DNA of 64,000 nt. Source: Rutstroemia sp. NJR-2017a BVV2 (Eukaryota > Ascomycota > Leotiomycetes > Helotiales > Rutstroemiaceae). The notes under the pieces were generated by a model. The model saw only the letters and a list, made by a program, of their open reading frames with translations, was not told the DNA's origin and did no database searches. The DNA is taken from contig NJPS01000039.1 in NCBI GenBank assembly GCA_002946415.1, forward strand, positions 372,001-436,000, given 5' to 3'. A program made the translations under genes and the position numbers. This document shows positions 1-10,562 of this stretch, in pieces. Numbering within the stretch: the first letter of the stretch is position 1; every line of letters begins with the position of its first letter.

Positions 1-1022
1 CGGGGAATTTCTTGGGCATTCTTCGGAGGATAGCCTCATCTATATCCTGGATACGATTCGTGGCACCAAGGATCATGATGCGAGCGGGTAGACCGGTCTT
101 GTTCGCTGACGTGAGGCCATCCCAGAGTGTCATAAATCTAAATCAATTAGTCTTCTTCTCCAATCAGCTTTGAATATTTGACATACTCTGCTTTCACCAT
201 TCCGCTAGCTTCATGTTCACCACTCCGCCTTTGCCCAAGGACAGCATCAATTTCATCTATGAAGACAATAGTCGGTTGCAGTTTACGTGCCAAAGAGAAT
301 ACCGCTCTAACAAGTTTATTTGAGTCGCCATACCACTTCTCGGTCAATGTTGAGATGTGCAGGTTGATGAAGCAAGCTCCACTCTCATGTGCCAAAGCCT
401 TCGCGAGCATAGTTTTCCCGCAACCGGGGGGACCGTAGAGGAGGACACCGGAGGGCGCAGACAAGAGAGGTGAGGAATGCGAATACAGATGGGGTAGAGT
501 AAGTGGGTATATGACAGATTCCTTTAGTTCCTCAATTATGTCGTCCAAGCCACCAATATCTGCCCATGTCAGTTGCTAATCGTGAACCTTTAATACTCGC
601 GCGCACTCACCATCAAAGCCCACAGGTATATCTTCTGGGGCTACAACTTCCATCGCTATTTGACTTTCATATTGATCAAGTTCCAGATCTTCTTTTCTTG
701 TCCTTCTTGACTTGCTTTTGTCCCGACCAGATCCTGTCTCTTCCGAGTCCGAATCATCGTTCGCTCTTCTATCGAGTCGTCGAAGGTTTGCTGCGGCTCT
801 TAATCTTGCTTGTTCATGCTGCTCTTTCTCGGGGTCGTTCCCGAAAGGCAAGGAAGGTATTAAGCTTTTGGCGACATAAAATAAAGAAGCGCTCTGAAGT
901 ACAAGCCATGTTAGCAACAGTCGTGGCATACTCAGATCAGAAGTATCAAGAACACTTACAGAGACAACGATCAGGAGGAGATCCTGCAGCAGACCATATT
1001 TTCTATTGGTGCCGTCGCCCAT
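1..1022 (-). CDS. MSP1: Msp1/ATAD1-type AAA ATPase, mitochondrial outer membrane (3' end outside window)
   Basis: Membrane-anchored AAA+ ATPase that extracts mislocalised tail-anchored proteins from the mitochondrial outer membrane (known role of the family). Exons on the minus strand are 1022-960, 893-611, 559-187 and 137 to the window edge; introns are 894-959, 560-610 and 138-186. The N-terminus has a hydrophobic segment ([10 protein letters not shown]) continuing across the first intron, then a charged linker, then the AAA core beginning [16 protein letters not shown]. The Walker A motif GPPGCGKT and the Walker B motif IVFIDEIDA are both intact, and the pore-loop region [10 protein letters not shown] is typical of Msp1. 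Exon 4 continues with [16 protein letters not shown], which matches sensor 1 and the arginine-finger region. An in-frame ATG 12 nt upstream (1034) is an alternative start. The C-terminal end of the protein lies before base 1. Confidence 0.93.
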
Positions 1023-1417
1023 CTTGATGCGCAAACTGATAAGTTGAATGATTCCGCCCAGCCGATATAGATATGAAGCACGGCTGAATTGGTGGCGGGT
1101 GCAATCGCTGTTGTGAATTGTGGCGTTTAACGTGGCACGTGTGGCTAGTAAAGGTGCCTCAGGTGCATACCCATTGGGCTAGCGTTTGTTTACACTGTAA
1201 ACGTTCCCCTCCGTACAAATGTGATAGACTTCATAATCGACAGAACCTTTGGTTGGGTGGGCGCATATTCTCGCAACACCTAGGCCTGATTGTTTAAATT
1301 ATCTTCTTCATTTATTCTTCAAGTGCAACGTTCAATCGCAGGGAAACGCGTCGACTATTCACTCATCTCGCGTCGCAAACCTAGGGCACATTGTTTACAT
1401 TACTCAGAGGATAATCG

Positions 1418-3094
1418 ATGTCGAGATCTAAGACCTCAACACTCGCAGGCTTAATAGAGTCGGATTCGGAGGAAGAACAATTGGTTGAGCGCAACATGAC
1501 GAAAGCAGATACTAAAGCGAATACTGCGGCAAAAAAGCTACGAGGGAGACCCAAAGCCGCCCCTTCAAAAGTTATCAAAACGAAGGCTCCCACACGTCGC
1601 ACGAGTGGAAGATTGGGCGGGAACCCTGAATTATCCATGCCGCCGGCGAAAAGTAACAAGAGAACGGCTCTAGCAGATAAGACGAATCGGGAAAAAAAGG
1701 CCCAGAAGGAATTAGAGTCGGTTGATGACACAGGAGACAATGTTATGGAGGATGTAGCTTCGGGTGATGAGTTGGATGCCGAAGTGGCAGCGGTCGAGGA
1801 AGTCAAATCTGGAAATGCGAAGAAACCCGCGGCGACTCGCGCGAAAGCTGCAAAGAAGGACAAAGGAGATAACACCGACATGGAGGAAGTTGAAGTGCCG
1901 GCTGTCAAAGCGGGCCGTCCCAGGAAGGGTAAAGGAAGGCTAAGAGACGAATCGACCGTGCCAGTCGAGGCGTCACCCGAGAAGATTATTCAGGAAACAC
2001 AGGTCCCGGTCGATGAGATAGAGGTCGAAGCAGACTTTGAGGAAGAAGAGGAGCCGGAAGATAGTGTACCAGAAGTTCCCCAGAGGGAAACGCGACCTTC
2101 ACAAGGCTCTAAACGGCGGCGGCCTTCCATTGCGAGGCACTGCGCAGGGAGTACTTCAGATACGGAGAGAAGCGATCCCGCCGTTCGGCGCAGACTTGGG
2201 GATGTGACCAAAAAACTCGAAAGTGTTGAAGCAAAGTATCAGGACCTTCGCGAAGTTGGGGTAAAGGAAGCAGAACGCATTTTTGATCGTTACAAAAAAG
2301 CTACAGAAGAGAAGACCAATTGTAGGACTACTTACTCTACAAATTTTTTTATCCAACTAACACTTCCTAGCCTCCAATGAACTCATTGCTTCACTCAAAT
2401 CCAATCTGGCGGCTCAAACTGCCTTAGCGAAGGAAACCAAAAATCTTAAAAAGACGATCGAATCGCAAGATGCGCTAGTAACGAATTTACAAACACAAAT
2501 CCATCACCTGGAGGCAGCATTGTCCGAGGCACAAGCGGAGAACAAGACGTTATCCACAAAGCTTGCTGCTAATCGCAAGATTACTGCATCTTATGAAAGC
2601 GCAAATGTCAAAGTACCCGGGAGTGCTGTAAAAGCCAACGGTGGTATGCGCATGATAGGTAGTGCAGAGGCGGCTCAGGCTGCACAAGCAGCCCAGTTGA
2701 AAGAAGATTTATATAGTGATCTTACTGGGTTGATAATTCGCGGCGTAAAAAGGGAGGCAGAGGAGGATGTATTTGATTGCATTCAGACAGGCCGCAATGG
2801 CAGTAAGTTATTTTTCGATAGAGTCGAATACTTGAATTCTGACCATGTTTAGCTCTTCATTTCAAACTCGGCGTCGAGAACGAGACGACAGCACATGGCG
2901 ATGCAGATTGTCGCTACACGCCACTGCTCGATCCAAGTAGAGACAAACCTTTACTTGAACTATTACCAGATTATCTGGTTGATGAGATCGAATTCCCTAG
3001 ACCGCAAGCCGCTAGGTTCTACGCTCGAATCACTAGAGCGTTAACGGAAAAGCCTGCGAGTATAGGGGGTGCTGCGGAAGGAAGCGATGAGTAG
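1418..3094 (+). CDS. PCS1: Monopolin complex subunit Pcs1/Csm1 family
   Basis: Kinetochore protein of the Csm1/Pcs1 family, which crosslinks microtubule-attachment sites and prevents merotelic attachment (family knowledge). Exons are 1418-2321, 2371-2802 and 2853-3094, giving 525 aa. Introns 2322-2370 (unusual donor GTAGGA, branch CTAAC) and 2803-2852 were placed by restoring the frame across each gap. The first half is a low-complexity, charged, nuclear-type region with AT-hook-like GRPRKGKGR and GRPKAAPSK motifs. Coiled coil spans about 260-375 (KKLESVEAKYQDLREV, later IESQDALVTNLQTQIHHLEA). The C-terminal globular domain carries the family hallmark LYSDLTGLIIRGVKREAEED followed by YTPLLDPSRDKPLLELLPDY. 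The start was chosen as the first ATG of this frame. The symbol follows the fission yeast name. Confidence 0.88.
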
Positions 3095-3963
3095 AAGTTA
3101 TTCGTGTTTAGGGTAGCACGTGGTATTATTCTTCGGGAGGACTGGAGTATGCGTTTGTGGTTCGAATATGGTTGTGTTGCTTTCTATGGTGGACAATTTA
3201 TGGATAGATACCTCTTGTGATAGCGTTATGCTGTTTTATCTCATAGCGTATACAGCCTCGAAGTGTGTGACATTATCATTACACTGATCTACGAAGATCT
3301 GTTGTCTGGTGAATTTTCTCGAAGTTATAGTGAACATCGCCTTTGCGTGTCGCTGAAAGCCGGTGTGGAGTAGAGCACATTTGCGATGAATACATTGCGT
3401 AAAGCCAGGACCTGATGGACTCGGTTCTTTCGGGCCTTGAACCCGGCGTTTAATCTATTTTGTCATCAACGAAGCATCCACGCAAACCAGGCTGAGCAGA
3501 TCAACCCTTCTAGTGGCAAATTTTACTGTTTTGAGTTTCAGTTCAGGTTTCCATCCCGTCTCTTAATGGTGCAACCGTTGGATCATCTAGATGTATCTGC
3601 GGGGCACAAGCGGGGGTTACAGCGAACCGCTCCACAAAACAATATCCTTCGACCACGAGGCATCTTGTGCATCGCATTGACAGCGGATCACCCCTCTCAT
3701 GCATTCAGAACGTCTATCCAAAGAGAAGGCTGATAGATTGCATGATTCACTCAACGTCGACCTGTTTGGTATCCAATAGTATTGATGCTCGCAATCTCTT
3801 TCAGACGCAACGCTTTGACCTTTGTGAGACATTCCAAGAATGTCATTTCCCGGAGTCTTGGTAACATGAAATTCAACCACTGCAGTTGCATCGAGAATCG
3901 ACCTACATTCGCTGGTTGAGTAGCACCATCAACGAGCCATGTTCAGTTTGATGCCTTTCCCCA
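3095..3963. other. Intergenic, no gene seen
   Basis: Stretch between the stop of the Pcs1/Csm1 gene and the next ATG. It contains only short ORFs on both strands, with no recognisable domain or intron structure. It probably holds the 3' UTR of the upstream gene and the promoter of the downstream gene. Confidence 0.6.
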
Positions 3964-5856
3964 ATGGATCTTGATCTCCCGCCCGCATACAGCGAGAAGG
4001 CTCTTGCGCAGCCTCGCGGCAGCGACAGAATTCGTCCCCTTGAAATTCGTCGGAAACCAATAACCCCTGAATTGAGAACTGTATCGGCTGGGAGCCCTGC
4101 GATTAAAGTCACGACGGAGCATAATGAAATCATACATAAAACGCGATCAACTCAAGGATTGAGGAATTTCAACGGCGAAGTCGATACCTCTACTTCAATA
4201 TGCGCTCAGAGCAACAACACGTATCAAGAAACACCTGCTTCATCGCGCATTCCCTGCCCTCGTGCGGCTTCCGCCTCACAGTTAAACAGAGTGCCCACCT
4301 CTTCCTCTGCTCTAACTACTTTCGAGAATATCGCTCCTGCAGACACAATCACACCGCAGCCATCTTCAGCTCCTTCCTCCCCATCATTTGTTAGCAAGGC
4401 TTTCGAAGAAGCACGCCACTTTGCGGGTGGATTGATAGCGCATCCATCCGAAAGCACAAGACACTTCTCCATCCTACGACATTCCCACGGCCTGGTGTTC
4501 TATCAAGGTTGTGAAACAACCCTCGCGGTATCCATATTCTCTGATGCACCACTTCCAGTAGATCGCCAAATATGGCTCCAAGATAAAGGATGGTCGGGTA
4601 AGACAGGCATGCGTGTAAAGGCATTCATTGGAAATAATGGGAATTGGTTGAATGTTACTCCAACGACACCTATTACTGCGGAGCAGCTCAACGCAAGCGA
4701 TGAGCGGGCCTGGCAACGCGATATCAAGAAATTTCTAAAAAAGACCAAATACCCTAAGCATGTTTTACGAGAAACTCTTGTTGTACGAATACCTGTGGAA
4801 GCTAGCGATGGATACTTCCAGCTTGTGCTCTGTCCAGACGAGAAGAAGAAAGTGCTCTGTCCTAGTCCCGTATTTCGGGTTCTTTCGACATCGAGTAGTC
4901 CTCATTCGTTAAGAGGTGCAAGTTTGAGTACTTTGCCTTTGGAGCTAGGCGCTCTCGCATTGACTACCTATGCTAGTAATACAATCGGACGCGTGATATC
5001 TCCAGCTACGACTGCGGCGCAAACGGCTGTAAAACCATTTATGCCGTCATCGAAGAAGATCGAGGCTGCTACGATGCTGTATAGTACGACGGGAACGCAG
5101 GAGATGGTCAATACGACGATTCAGAACGGAAATGTTGAGTACCACGGAGCGAGGAATGTGATGCCTACGCATGCTGGAGCTGGCCTCGAAAGCGGTCCAG
5201 CACTACCATATCCTATTTATTTCGCTGCGCGAGCAGAGATAGCTACGAATGGTGATTACTTTAGTATGCCCACTATGAATCTCACAGGCGTTTCCGAGCA
5301 CATCGACCATCAACTTCGAGGTCACTATTTCGCATGGGCACGTGTCCACGGTGCAGCGAAGAATGCGAATCCAGCCTTGGAAAACGGATCTTGGTCTCAA
5401 ACAGTTGTATCATCTGTGCAAGTTCGAGCTGCCGATATCCCAAGAGCCAGCATAACACAAACCAGCAAGAAAGCGTTCAAAATCCACTTCATCTGCGACG
5501 ATTTTGAACCTCAGCTTTATGCTGGTATGAAGCTAGATATCAAAATCATGGGGTTCTTACGTGCGGATGGCGCGGGGGCTTCCAGCGACTTCGAGCAGGA
5601 GTTGGTCGCTTCGCTCAACGATATTATATTCGCTCAGAATCTTCTTTCCGAGCCCGCGTTTGCGCCCGATGTGGAGGTTGGTGGTCAGTCTCGACGAGGG
5701 GTGTTGGAGGGAGCCTCGACGAGCTATGCGGCGACGAGGTTGGCGGCACAGAGGCAGTTGGATAAAGTGCCGTTGCATCGGATGGGATTGAGGATGGATG
5801 TTGATAGGGTGAGGGATAAGGCTATTGGTGTGAATGGTTTTTATGTGAGAAGATGA
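3964..5856 (+). CDS. Conserved ascomycete protein of unknown function (often labelled LipA/NB-ARC domain protein)
   Basis: Single-exon ORF of 630 aa. The first 140 residues are Ser/Pro/Thr-rich and probably disordered. The conserved part starts near residue 155 with HFSILRHSHGLVFYQG and continues with PLPVDRQIWLQDKGWSGKTG, a block I recall from fungal proteins automatically labelled LipA and NB-ARC domain proteins. No P-loop, lipase serine motif or membrane segment is visible, so that label should not be read as a function. A second conserved part (about 410-500) contains PYPIYFAARAEIATNGDY and HYFAWARVHGAA. The mixed beta-strand pattern could suit a beta-sandwich scaffold, but this is inference. 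The ATG at 3964 is the first in frame and is followed by an uninterrupted frame to 5856. Confidence 0.8.
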   Translation: MDLDLPPAYSEKALAQPRGSDRIRPLEIRRKPITPELRTVSAGSPAIKVTTEHNEIIHKTRSTQGLRNFNGEVDTSTSICAQSNNTYQETPASSRIPCPRAASASQLNRVPTSSSALTTFENIAPADTITPQPSSAPSSPSFVSKAFEEARHFAGGLIAHPSESTRHFSILRHSHGLVFYQGCETTLAVSIFSDAPLPVDRQIWLQDKGWSGKTGMRVKAFIGNNGNWLNVTPTTPITAEQLNASDERAWQRDIKKFLKKTKYPKHVLRETLVVRIPVEASDGYFQLVLCPDEKKKVLCPSPVFRVLSTSSSPHSLRGASLSTLPLELGALALTTYASNTIGRVISPATTAAQTAVKPFMPSSKKIEAATMLYSTTGTQEMVNTTIQNGNVEYHGARNVMPTHAGAGLESGPALPYPIYFAARAEIATNGDYFSMPTMNLTGVSEHIDHQLRGHYFAWARVHGAAKNANPALENGSWSQTVVSSVQVRAADIPRASITQTSKKAFKIHFICDDFEPQLYAGMKLDIKIMGFLRADGAGASSDFEQELVASLNDIIFAQNLLSEPAFAPDVEVGGQSRRGVLEGASTSYAATRLAAQRQLDKVPLHRMGLRMDVDRVRDKAIGVNGFYVRR

Positions 5857-7190
5857 TATCTTGCGCATGGGTGGAAAGGTCAATGGTTGTGATTGTATAC
5901 TAATATATACCTAATTAATAATGAGAGATACCCTTAGATCTAACGAGGTTCATCGTGTCAAGGCAAGATGCTCACTTGCTAGATTTAGATCTGGAATTTG
6001 ACGTTCGTACCTAATGGTGCCGTGTCTCGTACCCAGCTAGCCCCCTTCATCCCCTTTCGCTTCATGCCGTCTATACTCACTCTTTATCTTTTCGTTGCTT
6101 TTCGGATATGACCACTCCACCGTTTTCTTTTCATAACTCAATTTACGTGTTCATCTTCGCTTGAGATCGACGACAACCAGCAGGGAGAATTCTTGAATCA
6201 AGCTAGTTTTAGAGGTTAGACCTTGTGTCATGTAGGCTTCCGGAGTTAGATGGGATGTCAAGTGCATGCAGGCCAAGGCTCGTTTCTAGTTGACTGAATC
6301 TACAGCATGATCTCTCGTGCCAAAGTTGGACTTTACAATCGATACAGAATACCTTCAGGATTTCAAGGTAAGTAAGGTAATTTGCGCTATACCCCCTCCT
6401 GTGAATGATCAGCTAATTGACTACGCATACCGAGAAGTGATCGGAGAAATGGACTCTCCTCCTTATATGAGCGAGCTATCTGCAACAAGGCGTCTCCTCT
6501 TCGTTGCATTACTCGCTTATTTCCCTCCAACTCGGTTCTAAATCCTTGATACGCACTGAGAATGATTGATACCCAGCGAGACGAAACGGCTTTGCTTCTT
6601 AGGACACCCCGTGAAATTTATCAGCACAGATCTAGTTTACTTTCAGAAACGACCAAGACCACGCCAAAAAGAAGATCTCGAACGTCCAGAAGAGGAACAG
6701 GAACAGACATAGAAAAAGGATGTAGCCAAGTCTACAAAACTCTTATATAGGTTTTCTCTACTAGCATCGATACCATGTCCCAACAACCTGTATACCTTCC
6801 CATCCGATGATGAACTTATTCAGTAACTGATAATCCGGCATCCTTTATAATTTTAATATACAATAGAACTCGTAGTAAACCCAAGTCTCGTTATAAACTT
6901 TTCAATAATGAACTTTACTTGTCGTCCAGATTTTGTGGAAAGTTCGGCGTGGATGAAGTTGGAGTTGGAAGAGGAAGAACTGCGAACACCCCACTCTGCA
7001 ACCCGAACAAATTAGGAAAAAGCTACTTCCATTGTGGGTGAAATCAACTTGTTTGATGTACTACTGTGAAGTAGATCAATCGTGAGATCATATAAAACTT
7101 AATAGAACACCAGCGCAAAACCCATGCATAAAACACCAAACCACCACCCCTCCCTCTCCGTTTCCAACCCCCAAAATTCTAAAAAGTCAA
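5857..7190. other. Intergenic, with weak small-gene candidate at about 6309-6709
   Basis: No gene can be called with confidence. Around 6309-6541 there is an ATG followed by an intron-like donor GTAAGT at about 6366 and an open frame to 6541. A second possible exon after a TTTCAG at about 6648 reads as a charged tail. I recognise no family and could not settle the reading frame. The rest is AT-rich with many stops. Confidence 0.35.
7181..7185 (-). terminator. Pol III T-run terminator of tRNA-Pro
   Basis: Five consecutive T on the minus strand, five bases past the tRNA 3' end. Confidence 0.7.
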
Positions 7191-7286
7191 GGGCCTAACC
7201 GGGACTTGAACCCGGGACCTGTCACAGTTCTCTAACGAGAGGGTTATTCACCCGAAGCGACAATCATACGACTAGACCATTAGGCC
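7191..7286 (-). tRNA. tRNA-Pro(CGG) with 24-nt canonical intron
   Basis: Read on the minus strand, the acceptor arms GGCCTAA and TTAGGCC pair perfectly. The D arm holds the A box TGGTCTAGTCG, and the T arm is CCGGG-TTCAAGT-CCCGG. The anticodon stem GTCGC/GTGAC closes a seven-base loop TTCGGGT with anticodon CGG (Pro). A 24-nt insert at 7227-7250 sits at the canonical position one base 3' of the anticodon, and its ACCC can pair with the loop GGGT as expected for the tRNA splicing endonuclease. Removing it leaves 72 nt. A run of five T on the minus strand (7181-7185) is a likely Pol III terminator. Confidence 0.93.
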
Positions 7287-7993
7287 GACTTATAGCAATC
7301 TCGCTTGTTATTTAATAATATATAGCTATAAGAAATTTGCCGCTCGTGGCCGCTTATGAGAGATGTGGTTTTAGCGGGTTGTTATGTAGCGTTAGCGGAG
7401 TATCTACATTGAGTTTCTTTACATACAAGTTCTCCATTCTTTACACTCAACTTCTTTACACGCAAATTTGCTAAGTGAAAGCTTTGGAGTACACGGTTTT
7501 GTAATAATTACCTTGTGGTCATTATACGATGCACAGCAATTATCATTTGAAATTCTCTATATCTAGGTATCCTCCTCTCTTTCTGCTTTTCGTCGTCTTC
7601 TTAAAGTGTTGATTTCGAACTATCCACCATCTACACAATCCCAATCCAGCACTTGAGCAACCAACTCCTAAATAATATATAAAACGCTAAAAGCCAAAAT
7701 ATATCTACAAGTAATGGTAAGTAAGAGGCAATAAAGAAAGATCATTGATGTTAGTAGGTTGAGTCTTGGAATGCTGGAGCCTTTTATTCTGTTTGTGGTG
7801 GTGTGCTGAAGTTATAAATTCTTGACGTTGAGGTTCTGTTACTTACTCACCCACCAACCACCCTCCCTCGGCGAGCCGAGGGTTCATCGTTTGCACATAG
7901 TATGGAATGTCACAACTAGCAGGAATAACTTAACATCCACTACCAGAATGATATTCATAATTGCAACACCACAACCACATCTATCCATCCATT
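7287..7993. other. Intergenic, no gene seen
   Basis: AT-rich stretch between tRNA-Pro and the 3' end of the SDR gene. Only short ORFs are present. ORFs that read into 7994-8440 on the plus strand are antisense shadows of the SDR gene. Confidence 0.6.
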
Positions 7994-8989
7994 CTACTCC
8001 TCATTCCCCAACCCCACCAACTCCAACGACTTCTCCCACAACTCCTCCGCCTTCTCTCCATCATACGCATACTCCGCGTACCCCTGCCCCCACGGCCCAT
8101 CCTCCTCCCTGTACTTCTTCCCCACCTGACAATCCTCCAAATACACTCCCCCACTCCCCTCCAACTCCGCACCCAACACCGCATACACCGTCGTCGCCGC
8201 CCCCTGCTCCACACTCTTAAACTGATTCACCAAATCCGCATTCCCCAAAATCCCCTCCTGCACCTCTTCCGGGAGATGCTGCATCAACCCCGAATCCGGC
8301 ACTCCCCCCGGCTGCACCGCAAACGCATGCACGCCCCTGGATCCATACCTGCGCTCCCACTCCACCGCCGTCCACAGATTCGCCGTCTTGCTCTGCGCGT
8401 ACGCTTTCCAGGGATCGTACTCCCCGTCTAGATTTAAATTGTCGAAATGCACGGAGCCCTGACGATGCGCGATGGAGGATAGGATAATCACTCTGGCATC
8501 CGGCGCGGCGTTCAAAATAGCTGGTTTCAGCAGATTCAGGAGGAGGAAATGCGCGAGATGGTTAACGCCAAATTGGCTCTCGAAACCGTCGGTGGTGCGC
8601 GCTTCGGGTACGGCCATGATGCCTGCGTTGGCGATGAAGAAGTCGAGTTTAGAGCATTGAGCGAGGAATTCGCTCGCGCATTTGCGGACGCTGGAGAGGG
8701 AGTTGAGGTCCAGTTCGAGGAGGTGCACGCGGGAGGTGTCTTGGGAAAGTTCGCCTAGTGCGGTTCGGGCCTTGCTGAGGTCCCGCGCGGTGAGATAGAG
8801 AGTTGCACCGGTGAGGTAGAGGGCTTGAGCAGTGGCGACGCCGAGACCGGCGGATGCGCCAGTGATGAAGATGGTTTTTCCAATGAGTTTGTTGGTGGCG
8901 TTTTCGGATTGGACGATCTGTTGGGCAGTGGGACGGTTGTCGCCGGGTCCCTGGGGATTTTGATGGAGTTGAGCGTAGCGGGATGACAT
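7994..8989 (-). CDS. Short-chain dehydrogenase/reductase (retinol dehydrogenase/WWOX-like)
   Basis: Intronless 331-aa NAD(P)-dependent oxidoreductase of the classical/extended SDR fold. The cofactor motif TGASAGLG is at residues 43-50, NAG at 121-123, the catalytic serine block LSS at about 170-172, and YAQSK (Tyr197, Lys201) completes the active site. The order and spacing match fungal retinol-dehydrogenase-like SDRs, whose substrates are usually unknown; no substrate can be assigned here. Residues 1-35 are a short N-terminal extension. The acidic tail after residue 280 (YREEDGPWGQGYAEYAYD) is typical of this fungal subgroup. A TATA-like element lies about 105 bp upstream on the minus strand. 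Confidence 0.92.
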   Translation of the reverse strand: MSSRYAQLHQNPQGPGDNRPTAQQIVQSENATNKLIGKTIFITGASAGLGVATAQALYLTGATLYLTARDLSKARTALGELSQDTSRVHLLELDLNSLSSVRKCASEFLAQCSKLDFFIANAGIMAVPEARTTDGFESQFGVNHLAHFLLLNLLKPAILNAAPDARVIILSSIAHRQGSVHFDNLNLDGEYDPWKAYAQSKTANLWTAVEWERRYGSRGVHAFAVQPGGVPDSGLMQHLPEEVQEGILGNADLVNQFKSVEQGAATTVYAVLGAELEGSGGVYLEDCQVGKKYREEDGPWGQGYAEYAYDGEKAEELWEKSLELVGLGNEE

Positions 8990-9094
8990 CTTGAGAGAGG
9001 GCGTGTGTAATTCTTTTGTAAGTGTGAGTTGGGAACAGATCGAGATCTCTGATGAGGATGATGGTGATTGAAATGCTTAGACGATCATGATGGG

Positions 9095-9102
9095 TTATAT
9101 AG
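9095..9102 (-). promoter_or_regulatory. TATA-like element upstream of the SDR gene
   Basis: CTATATAA on the minus strand, about 106 bp before the SDR start codon. Position and sequence fit a core promoter; no transcript data. Confidence 0.45.
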
Positions 9103-10448
9103 TTGAACATGAAAGAGTCAGGACATTAGAGTTCGATGGAGTTAAGATATTGCCGATGAGGATATTCAGGAGAGAAGCCTTAGACCCATCACATAGACGT
9201 CTTAACTCCATACATCCGATCATAGTCGGTCATCGGGGTTCTTTGAGGTTCCATCCAGTGAACTATCAGACTGACACAGCATTGCCAATCACCACTTGGT
9301 CATCTGGCTATGCATTCCAACCTCCAAGCATCATGCAGGCCGATGAACTTGGGAGTAGCTAGCGGTGTGCCTATCTTAAGGGAGTTGTTACCAAACTTTT
9401 GATCAAAGATTCCACGATTGCTCAACTGGTTGTGAAAAGACTTCGAGTCATTAATTCTTGTACGCCACTATATGCAATCAAAAAGACATGTCGAGCTCTC
9501 CGAGCCCCATCCCACCAATTAACTCGCACTAATTGGTTTATCCAGAAACGCTAGAACTATTAGCGCGTCAGCGACTTGCATAAAATGTGGATCTTTTTCT
9601 CCCGTCAGACGCCATCCGGTAAACTTTATTTACAGCCGCTTCATCGAGGGCAAGTTTCATGGTCAGTGAAATGGACGAATCGACTTTGGTGCATGAACTA
9701 ACCAAGAAAACTGCATGGTTAATGGGCTCGCACTGCGCAGCAGATCTTCGTTGACGATGTAAGTCACCGACGATTGAAGGAGCACACCCGGGTATGCTCA
9801 TCGCAGATCTATCAATGTCCGCCCACTCCAAGCAAAGTTTCATACTTGACAGCACCTCCGATGCAGACTTAAATAAAACCCGAATCGGACTACACTCGCA
9901 TCCAAAAACCGATTGAGTTCTCTGTTTCGCACGCAGCTAGTCCATCTGATCATCTCAGATTTCGCATGTAGACATTTGCACTCTGCTACTATGATTAGCC
10001 AGTTAGATGAAGCTAAAGCTTCCCATTCCCTCAAGTAGAGCTCAAGCCCTCACATCCAGCTCGACAGACATACCCTCCAAGCAAATCCTTCGTCTCTTGC
10101 CCAACAGCACATACGACTGCAAGTTCTCCCTCACTCTCAGCGCTGAATGCTAGCCATAAGCACGGTGAAAAAGCAGAATGATATACATCGAGAAGAAGTG
10201 GCGGGAGCTTCAAGACAATATAATTCATCTCCTAAATCCGGGAACATGATGTTTTCCGGTCCTCATCGTCTTCTCTGCTGGGCACATAAAGACTTCTGAG
10301 CTCCATCTAGAGCACTCGACAATTCCGAGTTGCTAGAGAACTGATCTGCTTATTCGGTATGTCATGGGAATGGTATTGCGGTTTTGTGTAAACGTCGACG
10401 ATCGATTCTGATCTCTATAACCTCTCTTAAACCTTCCTGTCATAACCT

Positions 10449-10562
10449 CCTGCTGTAAAAGAAAATAACATCCTGCTGTAAAAAACCTCCTGCTGTAAAA
10501 CACCCTGCTGTTAAAATCTCCTGCTGTAAGAACGCTCTTGCTGCAGCTGACCTGCTGTAAAG
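10449..10562 (+). repeat. Array of CCTGCTGTAAAA motifs
   Basis: Five good copies of CCTGCTGTAAAA or a close variant (starting near 10449, 10472, 10489, 10504 and 10520), one decayed copy (about 10537) and a final copy at 10551 lie within about 114 bp. Spacing between copies is irregular (about 15-31 bp), so this is not a simple tandem repeat. Function unknown. Confidence 0.8.

Noticed and set aside
6317..6541. A 74-codon ORF in the 5.9-7.2 kb gap
   Set aside because: No family recognised, and the intron-like signals allow several incompatible readings. Kept only as a weak candidate in the intergenic note.
7822..8431. Long plus-strand Pro-rich ORFs
   Set aside because: Antisense shadows of the C-rich coding strand of the SDR gene at 7994-8989.
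10449..10562. Possible CRISPR-like array
   Set aside because: The repeat is too short, the spacers are irregular, and this is a eukaryotic genome.
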